Below, one piece after another: positions 23,170 through 32,016 of a stretch of 35,637 nt of DNA; position 1 is the first letter of the stretch, and each line of letters opens with the position of its first letter. The notes beneath the pieces were generated by a model. That model had not been told where the DNA came from, searched no databases, and saw only the letters and a list, made by a program, of their open reading frames with translations. The stretch comes from Cohnella zeiphila (GTDB lineage: Bacteria; Bacillota; Bacilli; Paenibacillales; Paenibacillaceae). The translations under genes were made by a program, and so were the position numbers. The stretch is from positions 1 to 35,637 of the forward strand of contig NZ_JACJVO010000004.1 in the NCBI RefSeq assembly GCF_014212055.1, read 5' to 3'.

Positions 23170-23198
23170 CGTTTCGTTCCTTCCCCCGTCTGTATCCG

Positions 23199-24716
23199 TC
23201 ATTCCTTGCGCCGGAAAGCCGTCACCGTCTCCCCCGTAACTTCCTTGAACACTTTGCAGAAGTAGGAAGTTTCCTGGTATCCGACCTGGCTGGCGACTTC
23301 GTATACCTTCAGCGAAGTGTTCCGCAGCAGCCGCTTCGCCATCTCCGTCCGGACCCGGTTGACGTATTCGGTCACCCGCAGTCCCGTCTCGGTTCGGAAC
23401 AGGTTCGACAAGTAGTTGGGGCTGAAGCCCAGGTGCCGGGACAGATCGGCGACCGAGATCTCTTCCGCGTAATGCTCCCGTATATAGGCAAGCGCGGCCC
23501 GAACCTCCTTCCGGCAGGCCGGCCGGCCCGGCGTCTCCCCGAACCGCTCCCGGCAAACCGCCAGCAGCCGCTCCTGAATTCCGCCCAGCGAATCCAGCCG
23601 CTCCAGGCTGTCCATCAAGCCGGCCAACCAATCCTGTTGGCCGGCTTCCGAAGGCGAGGCGTATTCCGCCGAACCGTAAAGCGATGCGTAAAGGTCGACC
23701 AAATGCCGCTTCAGCACGGGCTTCGGCGGCTTACGCCGCCGCAGATCCCGGATCAAGTCCGACAGGGCGTCGCCCACCTCTTCCGGAACTCCCCCGCGAA
23801 GCGCTTGCTGCCAGCGGGCGATCCGGGCGGGATCCGCGGCCGGGCCTTCCGGTTCTTCCCGTTCCGCTTCGAACAGCCGCCCCCATCCTTCGTAGACGGC
23901 GCGGAACAGCGCCTGCTCGGCATTCCGGTAAGCGGTCCGCAATCCCCGTGCGCCCGTCTCCTCCCCGCCGCTGCCGACCGCGGCTACCCGGCAGCGGCCC
24001 TCCGCTTCCCGAAGCCACCGCCTGGCGAGCTGCCGCACCGCGTACCCGCCGTCTTCGCCTTCCGGGCCGCCGGCATCGACGAGAACGAGGCGATCCTCGC
24101 GAAGGGGAACGGCGAGGATCCGCTCCTCATCCTCCCCCATAAGCCGGAGGCCGTCGCCTTCTCCCGGCCGCCAGGCCAGCAGCGCGAGTCGGCTCGTGTC
24201 CGGCAAAGCCAAGCCGCCGAGGGGCGACTCCGCCCCGTGCCCCGGCGGCGTCTCTCCCGTCAGCCACATCTTCAGAAGGATCGTCCGAACTTCCGTCCGG
24301 CTCTCCGCCTCTCTTCGCTTTTTCTCCTCGCGCTGCGCCAGCCGCCTTCTCATCTGGTCCAGCATATACCTCAGCGCTTCGGGCTCCAGCTCTTGCTTGA
24401 GCAAGTAATCTTCCGCTCCGAGCTTCAGAGAATCCTTCACGAACCGAAAGTCGTCGTAGGAGCTCAGCATCACGACAAGCGTGTCGGGGAAGCGCTCCTT
24501 GACGGCCTTAACGAGAGCGATTCCGTTCATCTCCGGCATGCTGACGTCGGTCAGCACCAGATCGAACGGCCGCTTGTCTAGCAGTTCCAGCGCTTGCTTG
24601 CCGTTGACCGCCTCCGCCGCGATCTCGAAGCCGCACTGCTCCCAGTCGACGATCGTGCGGACGGCATAGCGGTAAACGGCGTTGTCTTCGACAATCAACG
24701 CCTGATGCAAGCTCAC
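23199..24716 (-). CDS. YesN-type response regulator with AraC DNA-binding domain
   Basis: This 505-aa regulator has a receiver domain (1-120) with acidic residues E10-D11, phospho-acceptor Asp57 (DLVLTDVSMPEMNG) and lysine in YLLKQELEPE. An Arg/Glu-rich linker follows. The C-terminal AraC domain starts about 405 (EVRAALAYIREHYAEEISV), with signature EVASQVGYQETSYFCKVFKEVTG. GTG 24716 overlaps the kinase stop by 4 bp (GTGA), and its ribosome binding site AGGAGGGG lies inside the kinase gene's end, so synthesis is coupled. It is the output of the kinase and binding-protein sensor genes just upstream. The likely target is the third importer (27990-31702) or its own operon. Confidence 0.94.
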   Translation of the reverse strand: MSLHQALIVEDNAVYRYAVRTIVDWEQCGFEIAAEAVNGKQALELLDKRPFDLVLTDVSMPEMNGIALVKAVKERFPDTLVVMLSSYDDFRFVKDSLKLGAEDYLLKQELEPEALRYMLDQMRRRLAQREEKKRREAESRTEVRTILLKMWLTGETPPGHGAESPLGGLALPDTSRLALLAWRPGEGDGLRLMGEDEERILAVPLREDRLVLVDAGGPEGEDGGYAVRQLARRWLREAEGRCRVAAVGSGGEETGARGLRTAYRNAEQALFRAVYEGWGRLFEAEREEPEGPAADPARIARWQQALRGGVPEEVGDALSDLIRDLRRRKPPKPVLKRHLVDLYASLYGSAEYASPSEAGQQDWLAGLMDSLERLDSLGGIQERLLAVCRERFGETPGRPACRKEVRAALAYIREHYAEEISVADLSRHLGFSPNYLSNLFRTETGLRVTEYVNRVRTEMAKRLLRNTSLKVYEVASQVGYQETSYFCKVFKEVTGETVTAFRRKE

Positions 24717-26512
24717 CCTGTCCCCTCCTCTCGCCGGTAAGGCATGGTCAGAATGATCGTCGTTCCGGCGCCGGGCGCCGTATCGAACGACATGCCGTAC
24801 GGCTCGCCGTACAAAACGCGGATTCGCTCGTGGACGTGCCGGACTCCGATCCCGTTAAGACCGGGATATCTTCGCTCGCGATCGGAAGCGAGAAGCTCCC
24901 GCGCGAAAGCCGGATCCATCCCGATGCCGTTGTCCTCCACCGAGATTCGGATGTCCGTCCCCCGCCGCTCGGCGCCGATGCGGATCCGTCCGTGGCCCTT
25001 GGAGATTTCCAGGCCGTGCATGATCGCGTTCTCCACCAAGGGCTGAAGGATGAACCCGGGCACCTGGGCGTCCAGCAGCCCCTCATCCACTTCGTATTCG
25101 ACCTCGAACGCGTCGCCGTAGCCGATTTTCTGAAGATGGACGTAATCGCGGACGTTCCCGAGCTCTCCTCCGAGCGTATCCATGCCGCCCGAACGGCGAA
25201 TCGACGATTGCAGCAGCCCGTTCAAGGCGCCGACCATCGACTCGATCTCGGTCTGTCCGCGGCTGCGGGAAAACCAGCGGATCATGCCCAGCGTATTGTA
25301 AAGGAAATGCGGGTTGATCCGGGCCAGCAGCACCGAATATTCGGCCTGCTGCTTGGCCAGCCTCTCCTCTGACACCCGGACGACCAGCTCGTTGATCCGG
25401 GCGACCATCATATTGAACCGGACGGCCAGCATGCCGATCTCGTCCTTCCCGGCCGGAATCGCCTTCACGGTCAGATCGCCGTCCTCGACCCGCCGCATCG
25501 TGCGCTCGAGCAGCTTGATGTCCCGGGTCGTGCCGATCGAGAACCAGAACGCCACCGCCATCGCGACGAAGATGAACAGCGCGCAGATGAACGCGATCAT
25601 CGTCTCCAGAATGCGGGTTCCCTCCATGAGGCGGGCCATCGGGATGAAGCAGAGAACGCTCCAGCCCGTCTCCTCGGAACGGGAGCGAAGCATCAGCGAT
25701 GGATGCCCGTCGATCTTCATCGTCTCTTCATCGGAAGACGCCCTTGCTCCGGCTCGAGCCGAAGCCCGGATGGCCGCGAGCAGACCGGCATCCCCTTCGA
25801 ACAGCGGCTCGTCGTTCTCGTTCAGAATGAGCAGATTGTCCGCCTGAATGATGGACCCTTCCGAGAGCAAATTCATGAAGTAGGCGCGGTCCAGATGGAA
25901 CACGATGACGCCGAAATTCCGGTTCACCTGGTTCATATCCAGGTAATAGCGGGACAGCGCCACTTCGTCGGTTCCGCGAAGCGACGCCGACCAGTAGATG
26001 CCTTGGCCGGATTCGGCGAGCAGCGCCTCCGCCTTCGTCGCGATGCCTCGCGCCGTGTCGGCGTTCATCTCGGTGCCGGAGGCGGGGCGCTGCCACCAAT
26101 AGAGCCGGCCGCCCCGATCCATGATCGTTACCGAATTGATGGACGGATTGTTGTTGCCGTACTGATAGAGCAGCCCGGACACCCGGCTGAAGTCGACCGC
26201 GTACCGATCGCCGCCCTTCCCTTCGTCCCGCCCCGCCACGATATGCGTGAGCAGCTCGTCGTTCAGGAGGAACAGCGTCGACGATACGAACTCCTTGACA
26301 TGATTGTCGACGTTCTTGGAATATTGATCGATGACGCGGGCGGACAGCTCCCGCGTATTCGCCTGGATATAATGGCGGGAGGCGGTCGTTGCCGCCGTCC
26401 CGATCGCCAGCGCCAGCATGAGAATGATGACCATGTTCGACAGCAGAATCTTCTTGCGGATGCGCATGTCGCGCAATCGCTTCAGGGGACTGAGCCGGAA
26501 CGGCCGCCGCAT
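24713..26512 (-). CDS. YesM-type sensor histidine kinase
   Basis: This 599-aa membrane kinase has a first helix at about 24-45 (LLSNMVIILMLALAIGTAA) and an extracellular region of about 255 residues. The second helix is at about 303-326, followed by a HAMP domain with DEIGMLAVRFNMMVARINEL. The kinase domain has LARINPHFLYNTLGMIRW (phospho-acceptor His402). ATPase blocks are PLVENAIMHGLE, DNGIGMDP and GIGVRHVHERI. ATG 26512 lies 2 bp past the stop of the preceding binding-protein gene, a tight coupling that suggests the two act together. Upstream open frame to 27316 is only the antisense-free continuation through that gene in another frame and is not used. Confidence 0.94.
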   Translation of the reverse strand: MRRPFRLSPLKRLRDMRIRKKILLSNMVIILMLALAIGTAATTASRHYIQANTRELSARVIDQYSKNVDNHVKEFVSSTLFLLNDELLTHIVAGRDEGKGGDRYAVDFSRVSGLLYQYGNNNPSINSVTIMDRGGRLYWWQRPASGTEMNADTARGIATKAEALLAESGQGIYWSASLRGTDEVALSRYYLDMNQVNRNFGVIVFHLDRAYFMNLLSEGSIIQADNLLILNENDEPLFEGDAGLLAAIRASARAGARASSDEETMKIDGHPSLMLRSRSEETGWSVLCFIPMARLMEGTRILETMIAFICALFIFVAMAVAFWFSIGTTRDIKLLERTMRRVEDGDLTVKAIPAGKDEIGMLAVRFNMMVARINELVVRVSEERLAKQQAEYSVLLARINPHFLYNTLGMIRWFSRSRGQTEIESMVGALNGLLQSSIRRSGGMDTLGGELGNVRDYVHLQKIGYGDAFEVEYEVDEGLLDAQVPGFILQPLVENAIMHGLEISKGHGRIRIGAERRGTDIRISVEDNGIGMDPAFARELLASDRERRYPGLNGIGVRHVHERIRVLYGEPYGMSFDTAPGAGTTIILTMPYRREEGTG

Positions 26513-26514
26513 CT

Positions 26515-27846
26515 TCAGCCCCGCCCTTCCGTGCCCGCGCGCGGGCGAATGCGGTCGAACGCTTCGTCCAGCATGGCGAGGCACTTGTCGACGTCGTGGC
26601 GCGGATCGTACAGGAATTGGATGAGACCGGTGCGGAACGCATTGCCGAGTTCGGCATTGACGAAATCCGGATAAAAAGCGGAATAGTCCAGGATGCGTCC
26701 GGTTTGCACGTAGTCCCGGTCCAATTCCTCGTAGGCCGGGTCGAAATCGAGCGTCGCGCCCTTCGCGATCGAGATCCCTTTCTTGTTGTCCTGAAACACC
26801 CGAGCCATCTCCGGAGTCGTAAAATAACGGACCAAATCCAGCGCGGCGTCGACGTGCCGGGATTTCGGATTGACGACGAACCCGCCGGTCGTCTTCATCT
26901 CGAATCTGGCCTCTTCCGGCCGATCGGACGCCGGGAACGCGAACATGCCGATGTCCGCGTCCGGCTTGAACGAACGGACGCCGTCCACCGTCCAGGTGCC
27001 GTTCACGATCATCCCCGCTTCCCCGCTCGCGAGCTGCTCGAGCGCGTCGTTCCAGCTCGTTCGGAACGGCTCCGGGCCCGTAAACGGGAAGCGTTCGGCC
27101 AGCCGTTGCAGGATGCCCCGGAGGCCGCCTTTGTCGTCTTCGAACGAGGCCCGGCCGGCTTCGACGTCCTCGATCCAGGCGGGCTGGCCGATTCCGGAGA
27201 CGATCAGGTCCGGCTGAATGTCCAGCATCAGCGTCCAGGTGTCCTGATACCCCGCCGCGATCGGCTTGATGCCCGCCTGCTCCAGCTTGCGGCAAGCGTC
27301 CAGGAACGCCTCCCACGTCCGCGGGACGCTTTGGATGCCGGCTTTTCGAAAAGCGTCGCGATTATAAAAAACGCCCACGCCGTTGCGGTCGAACGGAACC
27401 GCCCATACGCTGCCGTCCGGCTTCCGGACTCCGCTCAGCTGCTGCGGGTCGAAATCCTGGACGATGGGCCGTCCCGTCAAATTCATCGCGTACCCGGCAT
27501 CGATGAACTCTTCCAAAGACGAGATGCTGTCCGCCATATAAATGTCGGGCATTCGCTCGATGGCCGCCAGGTTGTGCAGCGTATTGGGGTACGTGCCCCC
27601 GTCGTCCGAGATCACCTGAACGGTCACGTTCGGATGCGCTTTCATATAACGGCTTGTTCCGATCTCCAACCATTTCCGGGCGCCTTCTTCGCGAAAATGA
27701 TGGTACCATACAAGATTGACGGGGGCCTCCGCTCCCGCGTCGGACGCGCGGAAATCGACCCTCTCCATCCAACGTTCCATCATCCAGAAAAACGCCGCCG
27801 CCAAGAGCGCTATCGAAGCTGCGACCAGCCACATGCGGGATCTCAT
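26515..27846 (-). CDS. Membrane-anchored sugar-binding protein, probable sensor subunit
   Basis: This 443-aa family-1 solute-binding protein has an N-terminal hydrophobic segment (MRSRMWLVAASIALLAAAFFWMM). No lipobox cysteine follows it, so it should be signal-anchored instead of lipidated. The body has VNLVWYHHFREEGARKWLEI, MPDIYMADSISSLEEFI, VWAVPFDRNGVGVFYNRDAF, GEAGMIVNGTWTV and GFVVNPKSRH, all typical of CUT1 binding proteins. No permeases follow. Instead the gene is fused operon-wise to a histidine kinase 2 bp downstream. I infer that it presents ligand to that kinase and does not feed a transporter. GGAGG lies 9 nt before ATG 27846. Confidence 0.9.
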   Translation of the reverse strand: MRSRMWLVAASIALLAAAFFWMMERWMERVDFRASDAGAEAPVNLVWYHHFREEGARKWLEIGTSRYMKAHPNVTVQVISDDGGTYPNTLHNLAAIERMPDIYMADSISSLEEFIDAGYAMNLTGRPIVQDFDPQQLSGVRKPDGSVWAVPFDRNGVGVFYNRDAFRKAGIQSVPRTWEAFLDACRKLEQAGIKPIAAGYQDTWTLMLDIQPDLIVSGIGQPAWIEDVEAGRASFEDDKGGLRGILQRLAERFPFTGPEPFRTSWNDALEQLASGEAGMIVNGTWTVDGVRSFKPDADIGMFAFPASDRPEEARFEMKTTGGFVVNPKSRHVDAALDLVRYFTTPEMARVFQDNKKGISIAKGATLDFDPAYEELDRDYVQTGRILDYSAFYPDFVNAELGNAFRTGLIQFLYDPRHDVDKCLAMLDEAFDRIRPRAGTEGRG

Positions 27847-27867
27847 CGGTGTCAGCCTCCGTCGGAC

Positions 27868-27896
27868 AGTATGGTTATGGGCCAAGTATATCACAA
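27868..27896 (-). promoter_or_regulatory. Possible promoter of the sensory operon
   Basis: The minus strand shows TTGTGA (27891-27896), a 17-nt spacer and CATACT (27868-27873), each two mismatches from consensus. A second -10-like TATACT overlaps the spacer. It is the only candidate between the upstream hairpin and the first gene. Confidence 0.35.
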
Positions 27897-27937
27897 CGCC
27901 CGGCCCCGAGAACGCATACGCGGCGCCCGAACGGAAC

Positions 27938-27972
27938 GCAAGATGCCGCCCCTCGGGGAGGCAGCATCTTGC
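27938..27972 (-). terminator. Hairpin after the third importer's binding-protein gene
   Basis: GCAAGATGCTGCC...GGCGGCATCTTGC forms a 13-bp stem (one G-U pair) on the minus strand, 18 bp past the stop codon at 27990. The following sequence is only slightly U-rich. It separates the importer operon from the sensory operon. Confidence 0.65.
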
Positions 27973-27989
27973 CCGTACGCTTCGGCCGA

Positions 27990-29618
27990 TCAGCCTTGCA
28001 TCTGCTGCTTGTAAGCGTCCATCTGCTTCTGCAATTCCGCCTTCACCTTGTCGTAGCCGGCGGCCTTCAGCTTCGCCTTGAACGCTTCGACGGCTTTGGC
28101 GGGATCGCCCGCCTTGCCGAACGCGATCGCCGGTCCCATCTCGCCGGTCACCTGCGAGATCGCGGTCAGCTCCGCGTCCACCGGCGTCTTGTCGAAGACG
28201 AACTGGCCATACGGATACGGCTTCTTGATCTTGTCGTATTCCGCGTACAGCGTCGTCGGCAGCTGATCCCAGACGGTGTCGCTCGGAATTTCCAGCTTGT
28301 CGTTGCGGCCGCCCCAGAAGTCGGAGTAGAACGAGTCTTTGTCCTGGTCGTAGTTCGCGGGCAGGACGCGCTTGCCGTCCTTGATCTCGTATTGAACCCC
28401 TTCGATGCCGTAGTTGAGCAGGCGGTAGATCTGCTCGTCGTTGCGGATCAGGTCGTACGCCATGAGCGCGCGCTCCGGATTTTTGCTGTGGGCGCCGACC
28501 GACGTGCCGCCGTGCGTGATCGACAGCTCCAGCAGGTTGCCGCTGGTCCGCGCGAACGGATACATCTGCAGCTCCGAGCCCGGCTGGTTGCGGTCCATCT
28601 CGACGCGCAGTCCGCCGAACGTCTGCGTATGGTGCTGGTCCATGCCGGTCAAGCCGCCTTTGAGCTCCGTCCGCGTGTCGCCCTTGAAGTTCAGCACGTC
28701 TTCGCGCCAGAAGCCTTTGTCCGCCCACGACTTCATCTTGGTCGCGTAGTTCAGCAGCGAGTCGTCGTCGAAGATCGGGCTGACGATCGTATACGGGTCG
28801 TCCGAGCTCTTCGCGGTGAAGACCGGCAGCCAGCCCGTCGAGATCGGCAGCTCCAGCTCCTGCGTGTACGAGTTGACCCAGCCGCCGAACGTGCTGTCGG
28901 ACGGGTTGACGTCCCACGGAACGACGTCCGGCTTGTTGTCCTTGATGTATTGCAGGTACTTCTCGATGCCGTCCCAATCCTTGATCGGTTCGGTAATGCC
29001 CGCTTCCTTCGCCCAGTCGCCTCGATAGAAGAAGCCGTGGTTGACCCACTGCGTATAGGCGTCTTCCGGAATGAGCACGATTTTGCCCTTATACTTGCTC
29101 TGGTCCCAATTTTCCTGCGGGATCGAGTTCCAGGTGATCGGCGCGTACTTCGGCAGCAGATCGTCCAGGTTCATGAACGCGCCGCGCTGGGCGTTGCCCC
29201 ACGTGTCGAGCCAGTCGGTGCCGATCGTGATCAGGTCGACCGGATCGCCGGAGGCGAGCAGCAGGTTGTATTTCGTCTGCCAATCCGCCCACTCCACCCA
29301 TTTCCATTCGAGCTCCGCGTTGATTTTCTCCTTCATCAGCTTGTTGACTTCGGCCATGACCTTCTCGAATTGTCCGTTCTTCGGCTTGTCGCCGAGAATG
29401 ACGTAGCTGATCTTCACGAACTTGGACGTGTCGATCGCCGTGCTGGCGGACGGCGACGCGCTTGCGCTTGCGCTGGAACCGCCGGCGTCCGTGCTGGGCG
29501 CCGTGCTGGCGGACGGGCTGCCGCTATTGCCGTTGCCGCCTCCTCCGCTGCAAGCCGCCAGACCGAACGCGAGCGTCAGGGCCGGAATGAGGGCGCCGAG
29601 CTTTTTGACTTTGGTCAT
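27990..29618 (-). CDS. Sugar-binding lipoprotein of ABC importer (LplA/YtcQ type)
   Basis: This 542-aa lipoprotein has a signal peptide MTKVKKLGALIPALTLAFGLAAC with Cys23 as the lipid anchor. A Gly/Ser/Ala linker runs to about residue 62. The LplA/YtcQ binding domain begins FVKISYVILGDKPKNGQFEK, with LEWKWVEWADWQTKYNLLLA, DLITIGTDWLDTW, TQWVNHGFFYRGDWAKEAGI and THGGTSVGAHSKNPERALM. It serves the two permeases encoded upstream (81-bp gap). GGGGAGG lies 9 nt before ATG 29618. The substrate is unknown; a GH35 gene next to the operon suggests a galactoside-containing oligosaccharide. Confidence 0.94.
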   Translation of the reverse strand: MTKVKKLGALIPALTLAFGLAACSGGGGNGNSGSPSASTAPSTDAGGSSASASASPSASTAIDTSKFVKISYVILGDKPKNGQFEKVMAEVNKLMKEKINAELEWKWVEWADWQTKYNLLLASGDPVDLITIGTDWLDTWGNAQRGAFMNLDDLLPKYAPITWNSIPQENWDQSKYKGKIVLIPEDAYTQWVNHGFFYRGDWAKEAGITEPIKDWDGIEKYLQYIKDNKPDVVPWDVNPSDSTFGGWVNSYTQELELPISTGWLPVFTAKSSDDPYTIVSPIFDDDSLLNYATKMKSWADKGFWREDVLNFKGDTRTELKGGLTGMDQHHTQTFGGLRVEMDRNQPGSELQMYPFARTSGNLLELSITHGGTSVGAHSKNPERALMAYDLIRNDEQIYRLLNYGIEGVQYEIKDGKRVLPANYDQDKDSFYSDFWGGRNDKLEIPSDTVWDQLPTTLYAEYDKIKKPYPYGQFVFDKTPVDAELTAISQVTGEMGPAIAFGKAGDPAKAVEAFKAKLKAAGYDKVKAELQKQMDAYKQQMQG

Positions 29619-29698
29619 CGAATGGTGCCTCCCCTTTACGAAATGGTCTTGCTTCTATGTGGAGGATAAGAGGGCGGGGCCCCCCTCCAGACACATCG

Positions 29699-30604
29699 CT
29701 ACCCCTTGACCGCGCCGACCGTAATTCCTTTGATGAAGAACCGCTGAACGAACGGATACAGCAGGATGACGGGGCCGGTCGCAACGACCGCGGTCGCCAT
29801 CTTCATCGATTCCAGCGGCAGATCCCGCAGCGGCACGTTGGAGGCGGCCGACGAGTTTTTGACGTAGTCCGCGCTGGTCACGACGGTGTACAGGAACAGC
29901 TGCAGCGTGCGGTACTTCATGTTCGGCGAGAGGAACAGCATGGCGTTGTACCATTCGTTCCAGTAGCCGATCGCGATGAACAGCCCGATGGTCGCGAGCG
30001 CCGGCGTCGTCATCGGCAGAATGAGCCTCAGGAAAATCCGGAAGTCGCCGGCTCCGTCGATCTTGGCCGATTCCGTGATCGCGTGGGGAATGGAGCGCAC
30101 GAAGCTTTTCATCATGATGATCAGAAACGGCGACATGAGCCCCGGGAGCAGGACGGCCAGGTAGTTGTCTTTGAGCGCCAAATACTGGTTGACCAGCAGA
30201 TAGAACGGAACGAGCCCCCCGGAAAATAGCGTCGTGAAGTAGATGAAGAAGGAGATCCGGTTGCGGTAATGGAAGTCCGGACGCTGCAGGGCGTAACCGG
30301 TCATGGCGACGATGAACAGTCCGGCGATCGTGCCGACGGCCGTGATGCCGATCGTCACGTAGTAGGAGCCGATGATCAGGTCGGGATTCTGGAACACGAT
30401 CTTGTAGGCGAACGTGCTGAACTCTCTCGGCCACAGGTTGAAGCCGTGCCGCGCGATCGAACGCTCGCTCGTCAGCGAGGTGCCGATGACGAGCAGAAAG
30501 GGCAGCAGACAGGCGAGGGCGAAAAACCCGATGACACCGTAACCGACAACCCGGACGAAGACGGTCGAGCCGTCCACGCGAATGGCGGTTCGCTCTTTGA
30601 ACAC
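29699..30604 (-). CDS. ytcP: CUT1 sugar ABC permease, YtcP/LplC type
   Basis: This 301-aa permease has six membrane segments. The EAA loop is at about 176-195 (ITESAKIDGAGDFRIFLRLILP), and the C-terminus FFIKGITVGAVKG matches the YtcP family. NLWPREFSTFAYKIVF is the usual loop after the first helix. The open frame reaches 30676, but the GTG at 30604 is preceded by GGAGAG at 7 nt and aligns with family length. It shows the same overall plan as the permease at 2508-3413 but is clearly diverged from it, so the two importers are paralogous and not a recent duplication. Confidence 0.94.
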   Translation of the reverse strand: MFKERTAIRVDGSTVFVRVVGYGVIGFFALACLLPFLLVIGTSLTSERSIARHGFNLWPREFSTFAYKIVFQNPDLIIGSYYVTIGITAVGTIAGLFIVAMTGYALQRPDFHYRNRISFFIYFTTLFSGGLVPFYLLVNQYLALKDNYLAVLLPGLMSPFLIIMMKSFVRSIPHAITESAKIDGAGDFRIFLRLILPMTTPALATIGLFIAIGYWNEWYNAMLFLSPNMKYRTLQLFLYTVVTSADYVKNSSAASNVPLRDLPLESMKMATAVVATGPVILLYPFVQRFFIKGITVGAVKG

Positions 30605-30644
30605 GGCTTTTCTCTCCTTTCGTTTTTTCCTCGCAACCGACCGA

Positions 30645-30658
30645 TGATAACGGTTGCA
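30645..30658. promoter_or_regulatory. cre-like site between the two permease genes
   Basis: On the minus strand TGCAACCGTTATCA fits the loose cre consensus TGNAANCGNNNNCA. A partial second copy (TGCAACCGTTAACG) lies at 30692-30705, across the end of the LplB-type gene. A site inside an operon could act as a transcription roadblock. It could equally be the operator of another LacI-type protein. Confidence 0.35.
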
Positions 30659-30706
30659 GTACTGACAACCGAACAATCGCCCTTCGGCCGACGTTAACGG
30701 TTGCAG

Positions 30707-31702
30707 TTAGAACAAGGAATTTTCCGGAGACAGCCGCTTCACCAGCCAGTTCGCGCTCAGGACGACGAAGAACCCGAATACCGACTGGTATAAGCTGACG
30801 GCGCTTCCCATCGAGAAGTTGAAGTTGGTCATGAGCGAGCGGAACACGTACGTCTCGATAATGTCGGTCGTCGCGTACAGCGACGTGTTGTTCGCCCCGA
30901 CGAGGTTGTAGAACAGCCCGAAGTTGCCGCGCAGCACGCCCCCTAGCGAGAACAGGAGCAGGATGATGAACGTCGGCTTCAGCCAGGGAAGCACGATGTA
31001 GCGGATCCGCTGCAGCGCGTTGGCCCCGTCGATCTGCGAAGCTTCCACGATCTCCGAATCCAGCCCCATCACCGCGGCGAAATAGACGATCGAGCCGTAG
31101 CCGGTGGACTGCCACAGGAACGTAATGACGATAATGAACGGCCAGATGTGCGGATTCGAATACGTTTTGACCGGGTCCGCCCCGATTGCCTTCAGGAATC
31201 CGTTCAGCAGCCCGTAGTCGTAGCTGAGAATGTTGTAGGCGATCAGGCCGATCAGCACGAACGACATGAAATAGGGCAGGAACATGAGCGACTGCGCGAC
31301 TTTCTTGAACCATCGGCTGCGCAGCTCGTTCAGGAAGATCGCCACCGCGATCTGGACGGCGTTGCCCAGCAGGATGAAGACGAGGTTGTAGGCGATCGTG
31401 TTGAAGGTGAGCCGCCACAGGTCGCCGGTCATGACGAGGAAGCGGAAGTTCTGCCAATGGACGAACGGACTGTGGAAGATGCCGTCCGTGTAATTGTACT
31501 GAATGAAGGCCAGGTACAAGCCCGGCATGGGCAGATAAGAGAAGATAACGAAAAACGCGATCGCCGGAAAGCACATCAGGAGCAAGGTGCGGTTGGCGAC
31601 CAGCATGCGGAACGGCGAACGTCCGCGTCGGGCGGCCAAGGCGGGCCGGTCGGCCGCGGCCGTAGCGGCGGCTGAAGGCGAAGCGGAAGATGAGGCGCTC
31701 AT
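30707..31702 (-). CDS. lplB: CUT1 sugar ABC permease, LplB type
   Basis: This 331-aa membrane protein has a hydrophilic Ser/Ala-rich N-terminus (1-35). The LplB opening CFPAIAFFVIFSYLPMPGLYLAF follows, then VHWQNFRFL, and the EAA loop at about 230-250 (EIVEASQIDGANALQRIRYIVLP). It ends with LVKRLSPENSLF, typical of the family. AAGGAGG lies 7 nt before ATG 31702; the frame is open to 31768 but without a better start. It is the first gene of the third importer operon, followed by YtcP and the binding protein. Confidence 0.94.
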   Translation of the reverse strand: MSASSSASPSAAATAAADRPALAARRGRSPFRMLVANRTLLLMCFPAIAFFVIFSYLPMPGLYLAFIQYNYTDGIFHSPFVHWQNFRFLVMTGDLWRLTFNTIAYNLVFILLGNAVQIAVAIFLNELRSRWFKKVAQSLMFLPYFMSFVLIGLIAYNILSYDYGLLNGFLKAIGADPVKTYSNPHIWPFIIVITFLWQSTGYGSIVYFAAVMGLDSEIVEASQIDGANALQRIRYIVLPWLKPTFIILLLFSLGGVLRGNFGLFYNLVGANNTSLYATTDIIETYVFRSLMTNFNFSMGSAVSLYQSVFGFFVVLSANWLVKRLSPENSLF

Positions 31703-31781
31703 GAATCGACCTCCTTGTTCGTATCTTGCGGATATACGAGCGTAAGGGTGTAGTGGGTGTAGCGGCATTGAGGTTTGGTGA

Positions 31782-31966
31782 TATAGCGGGAAATCCTCCC
31801 GCTATACCGGTTGGTCTCTCGGATTCCGGCCTTTAGTGGGAAAAGCTCCCTGTAATCCGGCGGAAAATCCGCGCATAGTCGGAAAAGCAGTGGTTTGTGA
31901 GGAGGTTTTCCGCTTATTTCCTCGCTGTATCGGGTTGCGGTATGAAATAAGCGGAGCCTTTCCCCT
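31782..31966. repeat. Cluster of short palindromic units in the gap between lplB and the GH35 gene
   Basis: The 314-bp gap 31703-32016 holds no gene beyond the lplB ribosome binding site. It contains several related units built on GGGAAAA-N-CTCC(C/G): 31782-31806 (a TATAGCGGG/CCCGCTATA hairpin), 31838-31857, 31900-31919 and 31945-31966. CCGCTTATTTC at 31910-31920 is an 11-bp inverted repeat of GAAATAAGCGG at 31944-31954. Close copies lie beyond the other end of the GH35 gene (35291-35476). The hairpins may also serve as terminators for the GH35 transcript. Confidence 0.7.
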
Positions 31967-32016
31967 TATATCGAATGTCGGCGGAGAACGTCGAGGGCGG
32001 AGATGCCGCGCTATCT

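Noticed and set aside
23170..23631. An N-terminal extension of the LacI-type regulator upstream of 23169.
   Set aside because: The extension overlaps the AraC-type regulator gene in another frame. The helix-turn-helix begins right after the ATG at 23169, which has its own ribosome binding site.
26513..27316. An N-terminal extension of the kinase gene upstream of 26512.
   Set aside because: It is an out-of-frame reading of the binding-protein gene. The kinase's normal N-terminus and first membrane helix follow ATG 26512.
27849..29669. A 606-codon open frame on the plus strand.
   Set aside because: It is antisense to the lipoprotein gene at 27990-29618 and has the composition of a shadow frame.
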